Shown: positions 22,201-30,521, counted from the stretch's first letter. The stretch: 64,000 nucleotides of DNA from Leishmania infantum JPCM5 (GCF_000002875.2 NC_009387.2:186001-250000); one strand, 5' to 3'. Numbers and translations are program-made. The notes: generated by a model from the sequence alone, not told the origin.

Positions 22201-24021
22201 CGCATCGTCGAGGGCGTCGAAGCCCGCAAACCCAGGCACGAGGGAGTGGTTGGCCGTGTTGCCCCCCGGCGCCTTCGCGTGATAGGCGGTGCGATCCACA
22301 TCTCTGCGAACGCGCACGGATTCTGGCACGAAGCTCCCCTCATCCTCGCAGCGCATGAGGAAGGTGCCGGGTGCGTTGCTCTCCGTATCGCACATGAATA
22401 TTTTGGGGTCATCGAGAGCACGTCGCGAGTTCTGGCGAGCTGGCTGGTCCTTGTCCTCGCTGTCCGCAGTTCCGCTGCTTTCAGGAGGCTGCAGCGAGGG
22501 CCCCTGCTGCCGCGCATGGGTGGCGTAGTTGGACGAGCTTGTTGACCCGCGCGGCCGGCTTTGGCGGTGACGGTGGTCGTCGTCAGTGCCGCCGGTCTCC
22601 TCACGGCTGTCCAACACTGCTGAAACATCTACAGGCACACCAATGCTCGCCTGATGCCGGCGCTGCTGCGGCGGCGGCCGCTGCCGCTGTTGCCCACGTA
22701 CGAGCTCAGCAGCTGCAGCCTCGTCTTCTGGATTTGAGCTTCGCAGCGCTGGCACGGAGGCTTGGAGAGGAAAGAGAAGGACACCTGAGCCCGCGTTGCC
22801 CACGCCGGCGGCGACGCTGTTCACAGAGGGCATGGACGGTGGCCCAGCAGTCGGCACCGCTGCCGATGAGCCAGCGCGGGAGGGTGAGTACACGGGCAGG
22901 GAAGAAGATGGCAACGAGGACGAGGAGGACAGCGTCCCCGTCAAGCGTGGCCTCGCCTCTACACTCTCCGCCGCATCACTGGCAGCGGCGGTGCCCGCTG
23001 CGATGTAGCCGGGTAGGGTGGCCGAGAGCCGACCGCCGCTGCCCGTGCCCATTCCGATGGGGTCGGTGCTGTGACACGTATAGCGCACCTGCGGCGAGTG
23101 CCGAAACGGCGGCGTGGTGAATGCCCACCACACTGTTGAGGTGTAGGGGGACGCAGACGAGTTCGCCGTCGCTGCCAACGTTGGTGCAGCCGCCAACATC
23201 AGCTGTGTCGAGGAGCGCGTAGTGCACGCGGCATCCGAGGTGGTGGCGCTCAAGTAGACTGGCACATCTTGTGCAGCGCTCGGGCTTGTGTGCGAGGAAG
23301 GTCGCATCGGTGCAGAACAGCCGCCGCTCATAACGGAGACGTCCACTTGAGCGAGATTCGCAGCGAGCGCTCCAGCCACATCCCTCCCTTCGGCGTGCGT
23401 TGGCCCGGCCGTCGTGCGATGCGCACCTGTGTGCGACGCGCTTGGCGACGCTGCGTCACTGTCGTGGCTGCTGTAGGAGCTGGCAAGCGGCGTTGCAGCC
23501 TGGTTGCTGGGCCCGGCGTTTCTAGTCTGCAGAGAGACGGCGCCGGATGTGGTCGCGGCAACAGCAGGGGGAGCATCTGCCGCAGCGGCGCTCGAAGACA
23601 GAGCAGGGGTGGGCAGGCCTTGCATTGCCGAAGATCGCAATCCACTGCGAGCTTGCCAGCGACGCGGTGAGCACCGAGCCTGCGGGTGTGCCGCAGGCAA
23701 GAGACTCGTTAGCGTCATCGACTCGCACGCAACACCGGCTCCAACACCACTATCACTGGCGCTGCTAACTCTGCGCATCGCGCCTGCTATCGCCGAGGGC
23801 CTGAAGGGTCCAGCAAGGCTACTGCTGCTGACAGCACCTGGATGCACGAGGAGCACCGAGCCAGGCTCCGTCCTAGGAGCAAATGCAGTCAGCGGAGAGG
23901 AGAGGCAGTCCGTTGGTGCCGCGCCGGGCGGAGCACCGACGGCGTCGTCACGCGAAGGCGACGGCGCTTGAGAGGACGCAATCGGTGACCCGGTGGACGA
24001 GGGAGGCGCCACAGACAGCAT
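13270..24021 (-). CDS. Giant protein of unknown function (3583 aa), mostly low complexity
   Basis: One uninterrupted minus frame runs from ATG 24021 (18 bases after a clear splice acceptor) to TGA 13270-13272. The protein is dominated by Ala, Ser, Thr, Gly and Pro with many homopolymer runs, so most of it is likely disordered. I recognise no domain, signal peptide or membrane segment. Short ordered-looking islands stand out: residues about 534-582 (DPKIFMCDTESNAPGTFLMR), 904-934, 1007-1035 (MSPLNFSLLQNMLRDRKADG), 1087-1154 (a Leu/Val/Trp-rich helix region), 2302-2353 (TMYSANRADALLVRAKDMER) and 2804-2877 (ending in an acidic DDDDADACDYTQD stretch). A Pro8-Leu-Pro2 motif sits near residue 3415, followed by an aromatic-rich segment (FSIPSYYLAQCEDGL). 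An open frame of this length in GC-rich DNA with amino-acid-level structure is strong evidence of coding. The role is unknown. Confidence 0.85.
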   Translation of the reverse strand: MLSVAPPSSTGSPIASSQAPSPSRDDAVGAPPGAAPTDCLSSPLTAFAPRTEPGSVLLVHPGAVSSSSLAGPFRPSAIAGAMRRVSSASDSGVGAGVACESMTLTSLLPAAHPQARCSPRRWQARSGLRSSAMQGLPTPALSSSAAAADAPPAVAATTSGAVSLQTRNAGPSNQAATPLASSYSSHDSDAASPSASHTGAHRTTAGPTHAEGRDVAGALAANLAQVDVSVMSGGCSAPMRPSSHTSPSAAQDVPVYLSATTSDAACTTRSSTQLMLAAAPTLAATANSSASPYTSTVWWAFTTPPFRHSPQVRYTCHSTDPIGMGTGSGGRLSATLPGYIAAGTAAASDAAESVEARPRLTGTLSSSSSLPSSSLPVYSPSRAGSSAAVPTAGPPSMPSVNSVAAGVGNAGSGVLLFPLQASVPALRSSNPEDEAAAAELVRGQQRQRPPPQQRRHQASIGVPVDVSAVLDSREETGGTDDDHRHRQSRPRGSTSSSNYATHARQQGPSLQPPESSGTADSEDKDQPARQNSRRALDDPKIFMCDTESNAPGTFLMRCEDEGSFVPESVRVRRDVDRTAYHAKAPGGNTANHSLVPGFAGFDALDDAVAARAPVTAVRGVTVQDQGESVPARSHSSSLLTFSQELQRTLPPSAVITASDHYRRLRQQATVHLPPSQASEAVDVEGPDTAQHHCSSPAAHRMHLHFSRCCSEPPCEAANSTRLSATTPPLRLRAGVPLSVLPPRSSSGATQPPPTTPPAGEHERDRSVEEEVEDAAIDSAHSGETAPFLTAHSSSSSVTDSSSRSPATTSVVQQIHSHHTAFVTAASSFRTHPPPPAPVTAPSAAASTTPLESPALPSWSREKVQRLATPPLAGSGLLRLKLSATAPAAASMAQGRSPRTPGSQRESHLMSHVRVALIDARSVRSHLDELRALLPKHRTGAAGATTAQDITGAIAGHSEPAGATRRVSADTQDRQHTSASSAADVRARSDEAGEIGEMLGGEDSADIVHCTTAMSPLNFSLLQNMLRDRKADGIGEGCGGCRNSLRARAGTGKASSQLQKSQGLHRNGSGVGGDGSNDGGRSPATTLSVRGLYTSSLNAYRHQRLTRLTEQHLKSLWLGVSAVAKSVCGVAVEQCVEMDLIQGPALMDGQVLRFPSDTAAAAASAAPSLASLSFGASLQQQLQCARPPSPSSTASTASPNSQGPLQPSGATVSAQDGEATATKKASRGASKPPPPADLPDPMPSFHFSEAPLTAAPAEREAVAGGVQASATAATAEATVQRLASTKRDNSPLGCHRDSQRRCLDESAPLDSAMAGCNGCAPWPLLARTAVSATAASDSTITCTHGEGDARINSRSSAVAPTSLTTRANASTNTNVSTVVEHPYAHSDCYRSGDRSRSCRHHSTTSSTLLSKWSNAPTSGIIYIHNTPANLSSTTTLPSALSNNGSSSGSRMSNTPSTSFSARGGSGGYVVGTAASSLSGLPRPTASTTATTAGGGQTLYTLPSTLLQLQQQLPQHGSSSQSAPSASVDGAAPPSSSASPPVATVTHLFPSQHQPLARGCTASASASAPPTALPQHSSSSLWHSEAGGSSCPLAGSAPGPMWMLPPPSPASPPPPAAVHRGAAAAASGASGALVVAPTVPSALPSPYGATSSGVDAGASALQGLCTRSSGLAPATPFTSPSGSTLISSLLVAMPNPPPLKAPFIKVQREEVAADTAPDSHSNARVSGAQRAVAAFSVSTSGTAAHARGEFRGQSPVSSALLLTSHERPDGGGAEARTGTAAQLGSTAAVAREGMARGGTNGVSNSVGAAPALPPAIVSPYGMLAEGELCVVAPIHDSTELLAHEIHGSGDTPTSSGAKPVMMPGSPLAWRGRLEARSSSSVRRSAATEASVTTAGLVPLTTNDSSEGVEELSEPFSLMRAAATPSTRGRMGVLGTTTSTAAARAITSKTTATTTTTTNTALPTPGNHPSLGGSMGGVAMHFSLPSTSTPRRQPQLQHALPFSSHAGSHQQDVCLHDIRSHATTATEAQGGEAASTALPSATEQPLAPSQQHRTRSRDESVGRRDVQALPLLRSSLPLDGTTPASAVSANGDQQQADNGESDGTDAAVKASHRLAAHAAAEGPRAGKAWNNDFSTGAGSAKLRDETGTSSGFAAGHDSTASPPSPRQRQDEQDAGSVAAHPRAASAASSSLSYTTISASTADATPAAVTAISVSGTRVPSSAPSATLPAPLRAELQPGYGGDGASLTRPMNTAGSALNDLGDDEDTNTVVKRSGSSESSSSASHTPSREALLMDGTRHRQLHAVLPWAQLRPPPTPTLNTASLTMYSANRADALLVRAKDMEREVDVISALMCATSLPARPGGLATGTDGSLRPSSPTSTLPARAEVVHNIPATEAEVRKTDALVMQSKGEDGTTDTPGPLAPSLALRPWATRGGRHVGVCTDSTAVALDTEHSRDLTATAQSSDKSPMAAYAGTCSGDDRGEAGEAKRIRGAVSADELAASDSEDGRDLLSLYVNSDAHDLPSSPRRAAAYQQALQQQQYHQRHLMQTWSSIFTISSSGHSAATTSSLRTAITGVALSASVAALGSRLNTSSTMSSGTPTALASVAEVILGIGAAGSVVGGGSAGGVPSGHAGAIPSIGTAATATAAAGSAAASSFTVTMIAPTTAAAANSTWTPNSTVTLSSDSASAAGFTSPSTLFGTTVSSSASYSLSPERCGIIVSGGAGGGVTAEVHSVSPTGGGEGAVFLPWCSASAPAQTDCVFPVAVRATGADAAAAGGGGGGGAACDADFDALRLDAAFNSASASAESTQYVLSRLKPLPHLPPPHNYPFLLPEVTSPCLRDDDGFGEDDDDADACDYTQDVDVAVLLGADSDFEPEERHRATAPVRGGSDHSSRVETPCCDGAGGAGPAYDDSNAEDHGAVVKWAASSSQHHGNGKVDVGALPTQPPPDSCSNEGPTLTTVAASMRTATTDDGGAGGASLYAAVVSRTVVAHASRMGEVGRAEDDSTTEGRTSSVHLSARSLGISTARLSAPAGAGPATTAAAGTSSAAASIIEGNEDMRVVSLPRSGEDVPIAPSWPLLCTNTASAAPRSPRIVSNSPLRLRSAVTITAGGDALVVSTATTAMAAAERERAGAQTNRSASRPHHLSGGGSALIQDGMPASNSNSGNYGGVCGRLFSQKPNPPEAALEEGGSWAEVAATTVSEDTANALVTPGLPAMQHSSQRQTSSCAPMVSSVTSMAVGDSEGFATLRDGGDLDAGPAVTKAVRAEPTAFLFDDGGIEQPNRKYVGHRENMLVGEGGASTAVEGRSDRPGADRSISIEGDAAALSHSAETAEPKRRHDDRRAVDTNAVLSGAAPDAGHASRITSTPLAMTPALRAAGILGSDGAVLRLLRDAARSTVRERTPSETQSESRGPPPPPPPPLPPTQFSIPSYYLAQCEDGLADVAGSLHGWHATTSAFFSGADTAAAPGQTRGRSSSPSSRSSDLYISVSALARRRAQQRAFYNDAGLSDTAAPSHTMATTADTPLPASAMPGLSPRLGATADHSENAATPPTSPSAAAGATHNDRLVALMRAALRLTDGESGAC

Positions 24022-24039
24022 GTGCCGAGTCGCTGAGGG

Positions 24040-24062
24040 CTAAAGAAACGAGGAGAGAGGCG
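24040..24062 (-). promoter_or_regulatory. Spliced-leader acceptor for the giant gene
   Basis: The minus strand reads CCTCTCTCCTCGTTTCTTTAG, with the AG at 24041-24040 and the start codon 18 bases downstream. It is the best acceptor in this interval and supports ATG 24021 as the start. Confidence 0.6.
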
Positions 24063-25682
24063 TAGAGATGCGATATGAACAGCCCCGACAACTACGGCAG
24101 CACCAACGGTGGCCAGGAGGACGGCCGCGCTGGATTTGCCGCGCTGGATTTGCCGCGCTGCGTGGATGGGATCGCGTAGGATAGCAGAAGATGGAGAAGG
24201 GAGAGGGGAGGGGGGGAGAACTTACAACTGTGAAGCACAGAGAAGGCCTGAGCACGGTCAAGAGAGGCGTCAGCGCGTACGCTCACGAACTCACACACAC
24301 ACAGCAAGGTAATAGATGATCAGCAGCATCCGGTGCGCATCCGCCGCTGATGGGCAACGAAGGTGGGAAGAGGGAGAGATGGAGGGAAAAGACGTTAAGG
24401 TGAGTCCGATGACGCGCAACAGGTACACGGGATAGAACAGATGCGCATGCATGTGTACTACCGTATGTATACAGCACAGCTGATGTCGACGGACAGCACG
24501 CACGACTGTTTCTATGGCTTGGTGCGTCGGACAGCGGCGGTGGCGGCAGCGGCGGCTGGAGGTGTGGAGGATAGACTTGTATTGCGAGTAGGAAAGAGGT
24601 GTGCAGCGCTCATTTAAAATCATATTCGGTGTTGTGTAAACGGTGCTCGCACTTCCCTTGGGCCTCCTCTCTACGGCTACGTGTTCGCAGCTTGCTGCCG
24701 GTCTGCGTATGCGTCTGCCTATGCGTAGGTAAGTGGAGGAGAATGGGGGAAGGGCGCTGTGCGTGGTTCTCTTCGCTGCGTGCGCGGGTGCGCTGCACGC
24801 GGATGAGCGCACAAGCACGTCGAAGCCGACGCGCAGTCGAGGGATTCCGAAGTTATGCGAGAGAGAGGGGGTGCTGGCACAGGTGGTGTTCGCATGCGCG
24901 CGCACACTTGACAGTCCTGCACAGCAAAGGGAGCACATGGAGAATCGCCTGCGCCTGCGCATCGACGTCGTCGTAGCACGCAAACAAGAACAAGGAATGG
25001 CACGAAGGCTGCGAAAGCGGAGGCACGATGAGCATCTCCACGTCGGCAAGGCCACGTGCGTGCGTGCGCGTTCGCTCGCGGCGTAAGCGGCACGACGAAG
25101 ACTCGCCGAACAAAGAGAACGGGGGGCGGCTTATGGTGACTGTTATGGCATGGGCAATGTCGGAAAGAAGAGGTCTGTGTGTGCGAGGCGTTGCGTGTGC
25201 AGGTCCATCAGCTCCACCACCCCCCGTCGCAAGCCCCACCATGCACGGATGTGCGCGCCTTTACACTGCCGGATGCGTCGCGGGTGAGCGACCACTCCTG
25301 CTGGGCAGCATCCCGCCCCACCCCCACCCCTCCCGTCTCCCTCTCCCCTGATCTGTTCAGTTTTACTTGGACGTGCTGAGCGTCTTAGTCGGCAGCGGCT
25401 GCGGCTGCACACGACCCTCCGGCAGGGCGCTTTCCTGTAGACGATGCACCAGCCACAGTGTGCACGGGCGCGCCGCGAGCCCTTCCTCACGCCCCGCCAC
25501 ATCCACCAACGCCCACCCCTCGATCGCGGCACACAAAGTTGCGCGTTCTCCGGCTTGGCACCACTTACGGGGTCCAAGAAAGAGAGAGAGAGCGCCGTGC
25601 GTGGCACTCGTGCTCAGCAAAATGGCCGCAAAAAGAAGGAGGAGGATGGCGGTGGCGGTGGTCGGCCTACACACGCCGGCAC
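24063..25682. other. Intergenic DNA, no gene seen
   Basis: This is spacer between the SLX9-like gene and the giant gene. The frames here translate to repeat-derived Arg/His/Cys/Ser-rich sequence with no conserved character. It includes a tandem GCGCTGGATTTGCC duplication at about 24127-24157 and scattered CA and purine tracts. Confidence 0.5.
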
Positions 25683-26288
25683 TCAGTGCCGGCGTCTCGC
25701 GCCAACAGCGCGCGCTGCAATGCCGACATCTGGCGTCTGTGGTTGCAATACATCCATCGTGGCGGACAGGTGCTGCATGACCGCAGCGAAGGGGTCTTCA
25801 GCGTACGCCGGCACTGTTTGCACCGCATCAAACAGCTGCAGCTCCTCCTGCGCCACCGTCATGCGCGTCTCCGCAGCGGACATCCGCGGTAGCGTGAGTC
25901 GGCGCCGCTCCAGCACCGTCGCCCGCCGCAGCGCCGCGGTGCGCTGCGATGAAGGCTTGTCCTTCTTCGCGTTCATTGCGTGCTTGCGCTTCGCGCCAAC
26001 AGGGGCAGCGGTAGCGCGAACACCTCTGGCTTCCTTCACCTTCATAGCTGGTGCACGTCCGGTGCGACCCTGGCGCTGCCGCAGGGCGTCGCGGATGTGC
26101 AGCGCCGCTTGACGATCCACCTCTGTTGGCGGGGCTGCCGTCGCCTCGCCCGCGCCGCCGACCGGCGGCGGAGAGGATGAGAGGCCACTCGACGACGGCG
26201 CGTGTTCGTCAGTCGCGTGTTGAGTCTGCTGCCTCCGCGCGATCTTTGTGCGCAGCTTCACGCGCTTCGACGACTTGCCACCAGCCAT
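25683..26288 (-). CDS. SLX9-like ribosome biogenesis protein (201 aa)
   Basis: SLX9 (FAM207A in animals) binds pre-40S particles and acts in ITS1 processing and small-subunit export in the nucleolus and nucleus. The protein opens with a Lys/Arg-rich motif, KSSKRVKLRTKIARR, much like the yeast SLX9 start (KKRNTLRSKVSAR, from memory). A Pro/Ala-rich linker follows (about residues 30-58). A basic stretch around residues 99-131 leads into RMSAAETRMTVAQEELQLFD and then a YAEDPFAAVMQHL segment. This matches the family pattern SRMSAAQRQQLLEEERTRF...SP...I...L. Length and domain order fit. ATG 26288 is the first in frame. The overall basic charge suits a nucleolar protein. Identity rests on short motifs recalled from memory, so it could be another small basic nucleolar protein. 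Confidence 0.55.
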   Translation of the reverse strand: MAGGKSSKRVKLRTKIARRQQTQHATDEHAPSSSGLSSSPPPVGGAGEATAAPPTEVDRQAALHIRDALRQRQGRTGRAPAMKVKEARGVRATAAPVGAKRKHAMNAKKDKPSSQRTAALRRATVLERRRLTLPRMSAAETRMTVAQEELQLFDAVQTVPAYAEDPFAAVMQHLSATMDVLQPQTPDVGIAARAVGARRRH

Positions 26289-27134
26289 GGTGATGTGTCA
26301 GATGCGTGTGCGTGTGCGTGTGTGTGTGTGTGTGTCAGATGTGTGTCTGTTGATGTCGGGAGACTAGGAGAGATGCGGTGCGAGGCTCCTGACTGAGGGG
26401 AGACGGAGAGGGTGAGGACGTGTCGGAGAAAGCCCACAAAGACGCGCTTCATGCGCCACGCTAAGAACTCCAGCGTCACGGTCACGCTCTCATGCCTGTC
26501 GACGGCGAGTGTTGCACAGCATGAGTGTCCTTGGCGACGGCGACGGAAGCCAAGAGGAAGCGGCAAGAGATGAAGCTCACAGCTCGCACCGCAGAAAGGA
26601 TTGTAAGCGGTCAATGCAGGGGGGAGGGGCGGGCGGGCACGAAGGCCACCTTGTGGCGTGGCAGCAGCGCCACCAATGAACAATGTCGCCGCCCACCTTC
26701 CCTTCTCCGCTTCGCAAGCAGCGCATGTCAGCTCGCGCGCGTGCGTGTCCGAGTGTCGGGGTTGCAGCGTCGTTGCATAGCAGCGGGAGCAGCAGTGGCC
26801 AACGGCCCTCGTTAGGGAAGCGCAAAGTCTTGTAGATAGATATGCATATATACACACAGAAAAGTGAAGCAGGGCGGACTGCTGGAGCGACAAGAGGTGC
26901 AGCGGGGGCGGAGAGATGGCAGATGGGGTGGCGTGACTGTGAGCCGCCTTCTCTCTCTCTGTGTCTGTCAGTCAGTCAGCAGTCGCGTCGTGATCCCACG
27001 CTTGGACGTCTGCTCGGGCCTTGATCAGCGGCAGGAGGGTGCCGGCGGGTACGTACGGCGGTGATACGCCCTCATCGCGCACATCGAAAAGAATGCGAGA
27101 CGAGCAAGGCATGGCACGCGTGGCGCTGCTGCCG
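26289..27134. other. Intergenic DNA, no gene seen
   Basis: A GT-rich run lies at about 26307-26337, directly upstream of the SLX9-like start. The rest is mixed spacer. No gene-like frame was found. Confidence 0.5.
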
Positions 27135-30100
27135 TCACAGCACGCGTGGCGCCGCGAGTTCTGCGTGGCTGTACTTGACCACGCGGCCGTACTTCAGTTC
27201 CTCTACCAGCACAAACGGCTTGGCCAGCCAGTGGCGCCGCTTTAGGAGGGCCGTACCGCGTGGCAGTGGTGATACCGGCAGCGCGCACGCCAGCGCTTGC
27301 TGCTGCTGCTGTCGGTGTCCATCCTCTTCGTGAGGCAATGCCGTAGCTGAGGTGGGCAATCGCTGTGAGGCGGCGTCAGACATCAGCACGGCCGCCTTTG
27401 ATGGCGTCGAAGAAGCTATTCCTGTGCCGGCTTTGGTCGACGCTGCCGCGATTGGACGGCCGCGAGAGCGTGCCCGCGCACTGACAGAGACTTCGGCCGG
27501 GTGAACGAGCAGCGCAGAAGACGCCTTGCGCCGCGGTGGCGTCGTCGACAGAAGATGGCGGCACAGCATTTCCACCTCGGCCGCCTGCCGTCGCCGTTTT
27601 CGCGCCACGGCCGCATAGAAAGAAGAGGGCACGACGCCCTCGTGCTCAGCCCGGCCATCACGCCCATCCACCTCATGGCGGCCATCCAGTACCCGTGTCG
27701 TGCCGCCCTCGCACGCTTCCTGCCCCGCCCCGCCGCTGCTGTTTGACGTGTCCTCTCCGAAGGCGCGTGTCCATAGCCGCGGTAATGTCTGTACTGACAC
27801 GTCGGGGTGCACATACACAAGCCACGTATGTGGACTCGCCATCGGCGCCGCGCATGGCGAGAGAGGTGCACTGGCCACGAGTGCCGCACGACCAGAGGCT
27901 TCTGTGCCGCGGCTGAGTCGTGAAGCAGTCGGGTGAGTCCGTGCGGGAGCGTCGTGAGGGGAAGGCGACGGCGGCGGACCATGCCGAATGAGGCGCCCAT
28001 CGCGCACCCACTCCCGCTCGCGCCGCCGCTCTCGTGCCGCGTGCGCCCACTCCTCCAGCTCCTCGGTGTACAGGCGGCACGGAGGGTCCAGAAAACAGTA
28101 GAGATGCGAGAGGTCGAGACTGCGGTTGGAAGCGAGTCTCGCAGCAGCAGACGCTGCTGATGTACGCGGCAGCTGCACCGCGTGTGTGTGGAACAGAACG
28201 CTAAAGTAGATCCATTCGTGTTGGTGCGCGAGTAAGACGCCGACGCTGTGCGACGCAGATAGTGCTGCTGCGGAGCAGCCCACTTCCAGAACGTCGGGCG
28301 CCGCCGGGGAAAGGGCGGCACACGACGTAGACGAGAGAGGCAGCACCCCGGCGTCTGTTTTCGGTGCAGCGCGCTCACGTCCACTATGTGCCGCTCGCTC
28401 TTGACGCCTGGGCACAGGCGCCGCGACGTGTAGGCGTTGCGGCGGTGCCGGGGGATGCGCACAGGAAACGGCGGCGGTCGTTCTGCTGGGCTCGTGGGAG
28501 CGACGACAGATTCGCACCTTCTCCTCGAGGAACGCGTCGGATGCGATGCAGCTCCAGTGATGGTGGCCGACGTCTTCGTAGAGCCGGCGCGGACGGATAC
28601 CTGCGGTGGCAGTGCCATGTTTCCCGCGCACCTGCTGCTGATCATCCAACTCTGATAAAACGGCTTTGCCCCCATCGTCGTCTCCGAGAACCTGCAAGCG
28701 CTTCGATAAGTTCGTGAAACACATCCCTCGGCCTGTCTTCTCCGCACCTCGTGACAGCGGCGGCGCGAAACGGAACATGTTCGCAGGGGCTGCTGCGTTG
28801 ATCTTCGGCGGTGGGAAGGACGGCGGCGATGAGGCAGCCGCGGCGGCGTCGGCAGGGATGTACTGCGAGACACCTGCCGTGCCGCTGACACAGTCGGATG
28901 CCATCTCGGGCACGTGTGCGCTCCGGCCACCGAAAGCGGGCGAATCTGTGGTGAGCTGGTTCTTGTGCGACGGCGACAGATGCGCGACCCCATCCGCATC
29001 ATCGGCAGCTTCACCATCTTCGAGGTTACCGATCCCGGTGAGGTAGTGGCAGTAGTCGTGCAGAGAGCAGACAGTGCCGACCAGCACGTCCTCCTGCGCG
29101 ACAGACATGTCCTCGTCGTCCTCGATGGCGTACGTCTTGTCTACTCTTGGCACCACCCGCAGCGTGTCGGTCTTGTTCGCGCCCGCCTGCGATAAGCGCT
29201 GTGAGCGCTGACGTGAGCGCTTGGCGCACCCCGCAGCGCCATCAAGCACCTCCGCGGAGGGCATTGCACGCTCACGGCTCAGTAGCAGAGGAGGGAGTTG
29301 TGGAAGACCCGGTATCGCGTGCAGGCGTCCAACCCGACGCAGCCGACGTACAATGTCGCTGCGCCGGCGTCGGTGCTCGAGTGGAGTCCACGCTTCCTGC
29401 GTCACTTGCGCCGGGTATACGTGGGCAGGCGAAGCTGCGCCGCTCCTCGGGAGATCGAGGTCCCCGCAGAGATGGTAGATTTCGTACGTGGGAGGCGTAG
29501 TCCATGCAAACAGTGGCGGCAACGGAGCCTCAGAGAGCGTGTTCGAAGGCACTGCGGCTCGCTTCCCCCGCACGTCGCCGCCAGCGCGGCGTGTGGTCGG
29601 GCTGTCCGTTATCCCTGCCGCAGGCATCCGCGCACCCGCGTGGAAGCCCTGTCGACCATTCATGGTGGTGTGAGCAGCACCCCTCAGCGCGGCGTGCGAT
29701 GAGCCGCCCACCTGCGACTCGTGGAGTGGACAAGAGGCCTCCGCGCGCCGCGATGAGGACGATAGCAGCACCTCTCGCCATAGCTGCACCGCACGACTTT
29801 CACATGTACTTTCTGTCGCCATCGCCGCCGTCGTGTTCAGCGGAGTCTCGCGGATGCCTGCTTGGCTTTGCTGGCTTGCTCGGGAACGCCGCCGGCTCTC
29901 CCTGCAGCTGTGCCTTGCTGCGCTGATTGCAGCAGCGGCAGTGGAGCCACCGCAGCCTCGTTCGGCAGTGCTCTTCTGTGTGGTGGGCGTGGCACATAAC
30001 CGTGCGGGATGAGGCTCATAGCGCACAATGAACAGACACCGCCAGTCGTACCCCTCTTCAGCGGCGGGGGGCTCTGACGGCACCCAGTCTTCGCCCTGCG

Positions 30101-30512
30101 GTGCCGTCGACGGCAGAGCTGACCTGGCGGATGTTGCTGATGTCCGCCGCTGCCGTCGTCGTTGTTGCCACAGGGAGTACGCAGCGCTCCATGGAAACAG
30201 CCGCTGCAGCTCACTCGTAAAGGAGCTGCATGTGACCGTCACGTCCACGTCAACCGTCGCTGCGCAACCGGCCTGACTCTCCTGTGTTTCCGCGAGGTTA
30301 TGTCCACGACGCTCTCGGTGTGGTGGGCGGCTTCTAATGGCACTGCTCAAGGGCCCTTCATGCGCAGGAGCAAGGCGGCGCTGACGACGGCAGCGCGACG
30401 TGCGCTCTGACGGATCGCCCTGACAGTAACAGAGAAACCTGGGGGTACCGCGGAGCGAGCAGTGGCCACGCCAGGAGCGGGAGGCGGTGATGAAGCGATG
30501 CAGTCGACGCAT
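27135..30512 (-). CDS. Unknown 1125-aa protein, possibly mitochondrial
   Basis: The reading frame continues upstream of ATG 30512 into a (THTHA)n artefact of the GT repeat, so I start at ATG 30512, which follows a pyrimidine tract and AG. The N-terminus MRRLHRFITASRSWRGHC is basic and lacks acids, like a mitochondrial presequence. Islands rich in Trp, Tyr, Phe and His are separated by low-complexity linkers: residues about 150-170 (YDWRCLFIVRYEPHPARL), 332-357 (FAWTTPPTYEIYHLCGDLDL), 454-500 (Asp/Glu-rich, then SLHDYCHYLTGIGNLED), 764-782 (HEWIYFSVLFHTHAVQLP), 799-842 (FLDPPCRLYTEELEEWA), 890-919 (HTWLVYVHPDVSVQTLPRLW) and 1089-1122 (WLAKPFVLVEELKYGRVVKY). These probably form one scattered fold interrupted by insertions. 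I recognise no family. Confidence 0.75.
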   Translation of the reverse strand: MRRLHRFITASRSWRGHCSLRGTPRFLCYCQGDPSERTSRCRRQRRLAPAHEGPLSSAIRSRPPHRERRGHNLAETQESQAGCAATVDVDVTVTCSSFTSELQRLFPWSAAYSLWQQRRRQRRTSATSARSALPSTAPQGEDWVPSEPPAAEEGYDWRCLFIVRYEPHPARLCATPTTQKSTAERGCGGSTAAAAISAARHSCRESRRRSRASQQSQAGIRETPLNTTAAMATESTCESRAVQLWREVLLSSSSRRAEASCPLHESQVGGSSHAALRGAAHTTMNGRQGFHAGARMPAAGITDSPTTRRAGGDVRGKRAAVPSNTLSEAPLPPLFAWTTPPTYEIYHLCGDLDLPRSGAASPAHVYPAQVTQEAWTPLEHRRRRSDIVRRLRRVGRLHAIPGLPQLPPLLLSRERAMPSAEVLDGAAGCAKRSRQRSQRLSQAGANKTDTLRVVPRVDKTYAIEDDEDMSVAQEDVLVGTVCSLHDYCHYLTGIGNLEDGEAADDADGVAHLSPSHKNQLTTDSPAFGGRSAHVPEMASDCVSGTAGVSQYIPADAAAAASSPPSFPPPKINAAAPANMFRFAPPLSRGAEKTGRGMCFTNLSKRLQVLGDDDGGKAVLSELDDQQQVRGKHGTATAGIRPRRLYEDVGHHHWSCIASDAFLEEKVRICRRSHEPSRTTAAVSCAHPPAPPQRLHVAAPVPRRQERAAHSGRERAAPKTDAGVLPLSSTSCAALSPAAPDVLEVGCSAAALSASHSVGVLLAHQHEWIYFSVLFHTHAVQLPRTSAASAAARLASNRSLDLSHLYCFLDPPCRLYTEELEEWAHAARERRREREWVRDGRLIRHGPPPSPSPHDAPARTHPTASRLSRGTEASGRAALVASAPLSPCAAPMASPHTWLVYVHPDVSVQTLPRLWTRAFGEDTSNSSGGAGQEACEGGTTRVLDGRHEVDGRDGRAEHEGVVPSSFYAAVARKRRRQAAEVEMLCRHLLSTTPPRRKASSALLVHPAEVSVSARARSRGRPIAAASTKAGTGIASSTPSKAAVLMSDAASQRLPTSATALPHEEDGHRQQQQQALACALPVSPLPRGTALLKRRHWLAKPFVLVEELKYGRVVKYSHAELAAPRVL

Positions 30513-30521
30513 CGGCGTGCG

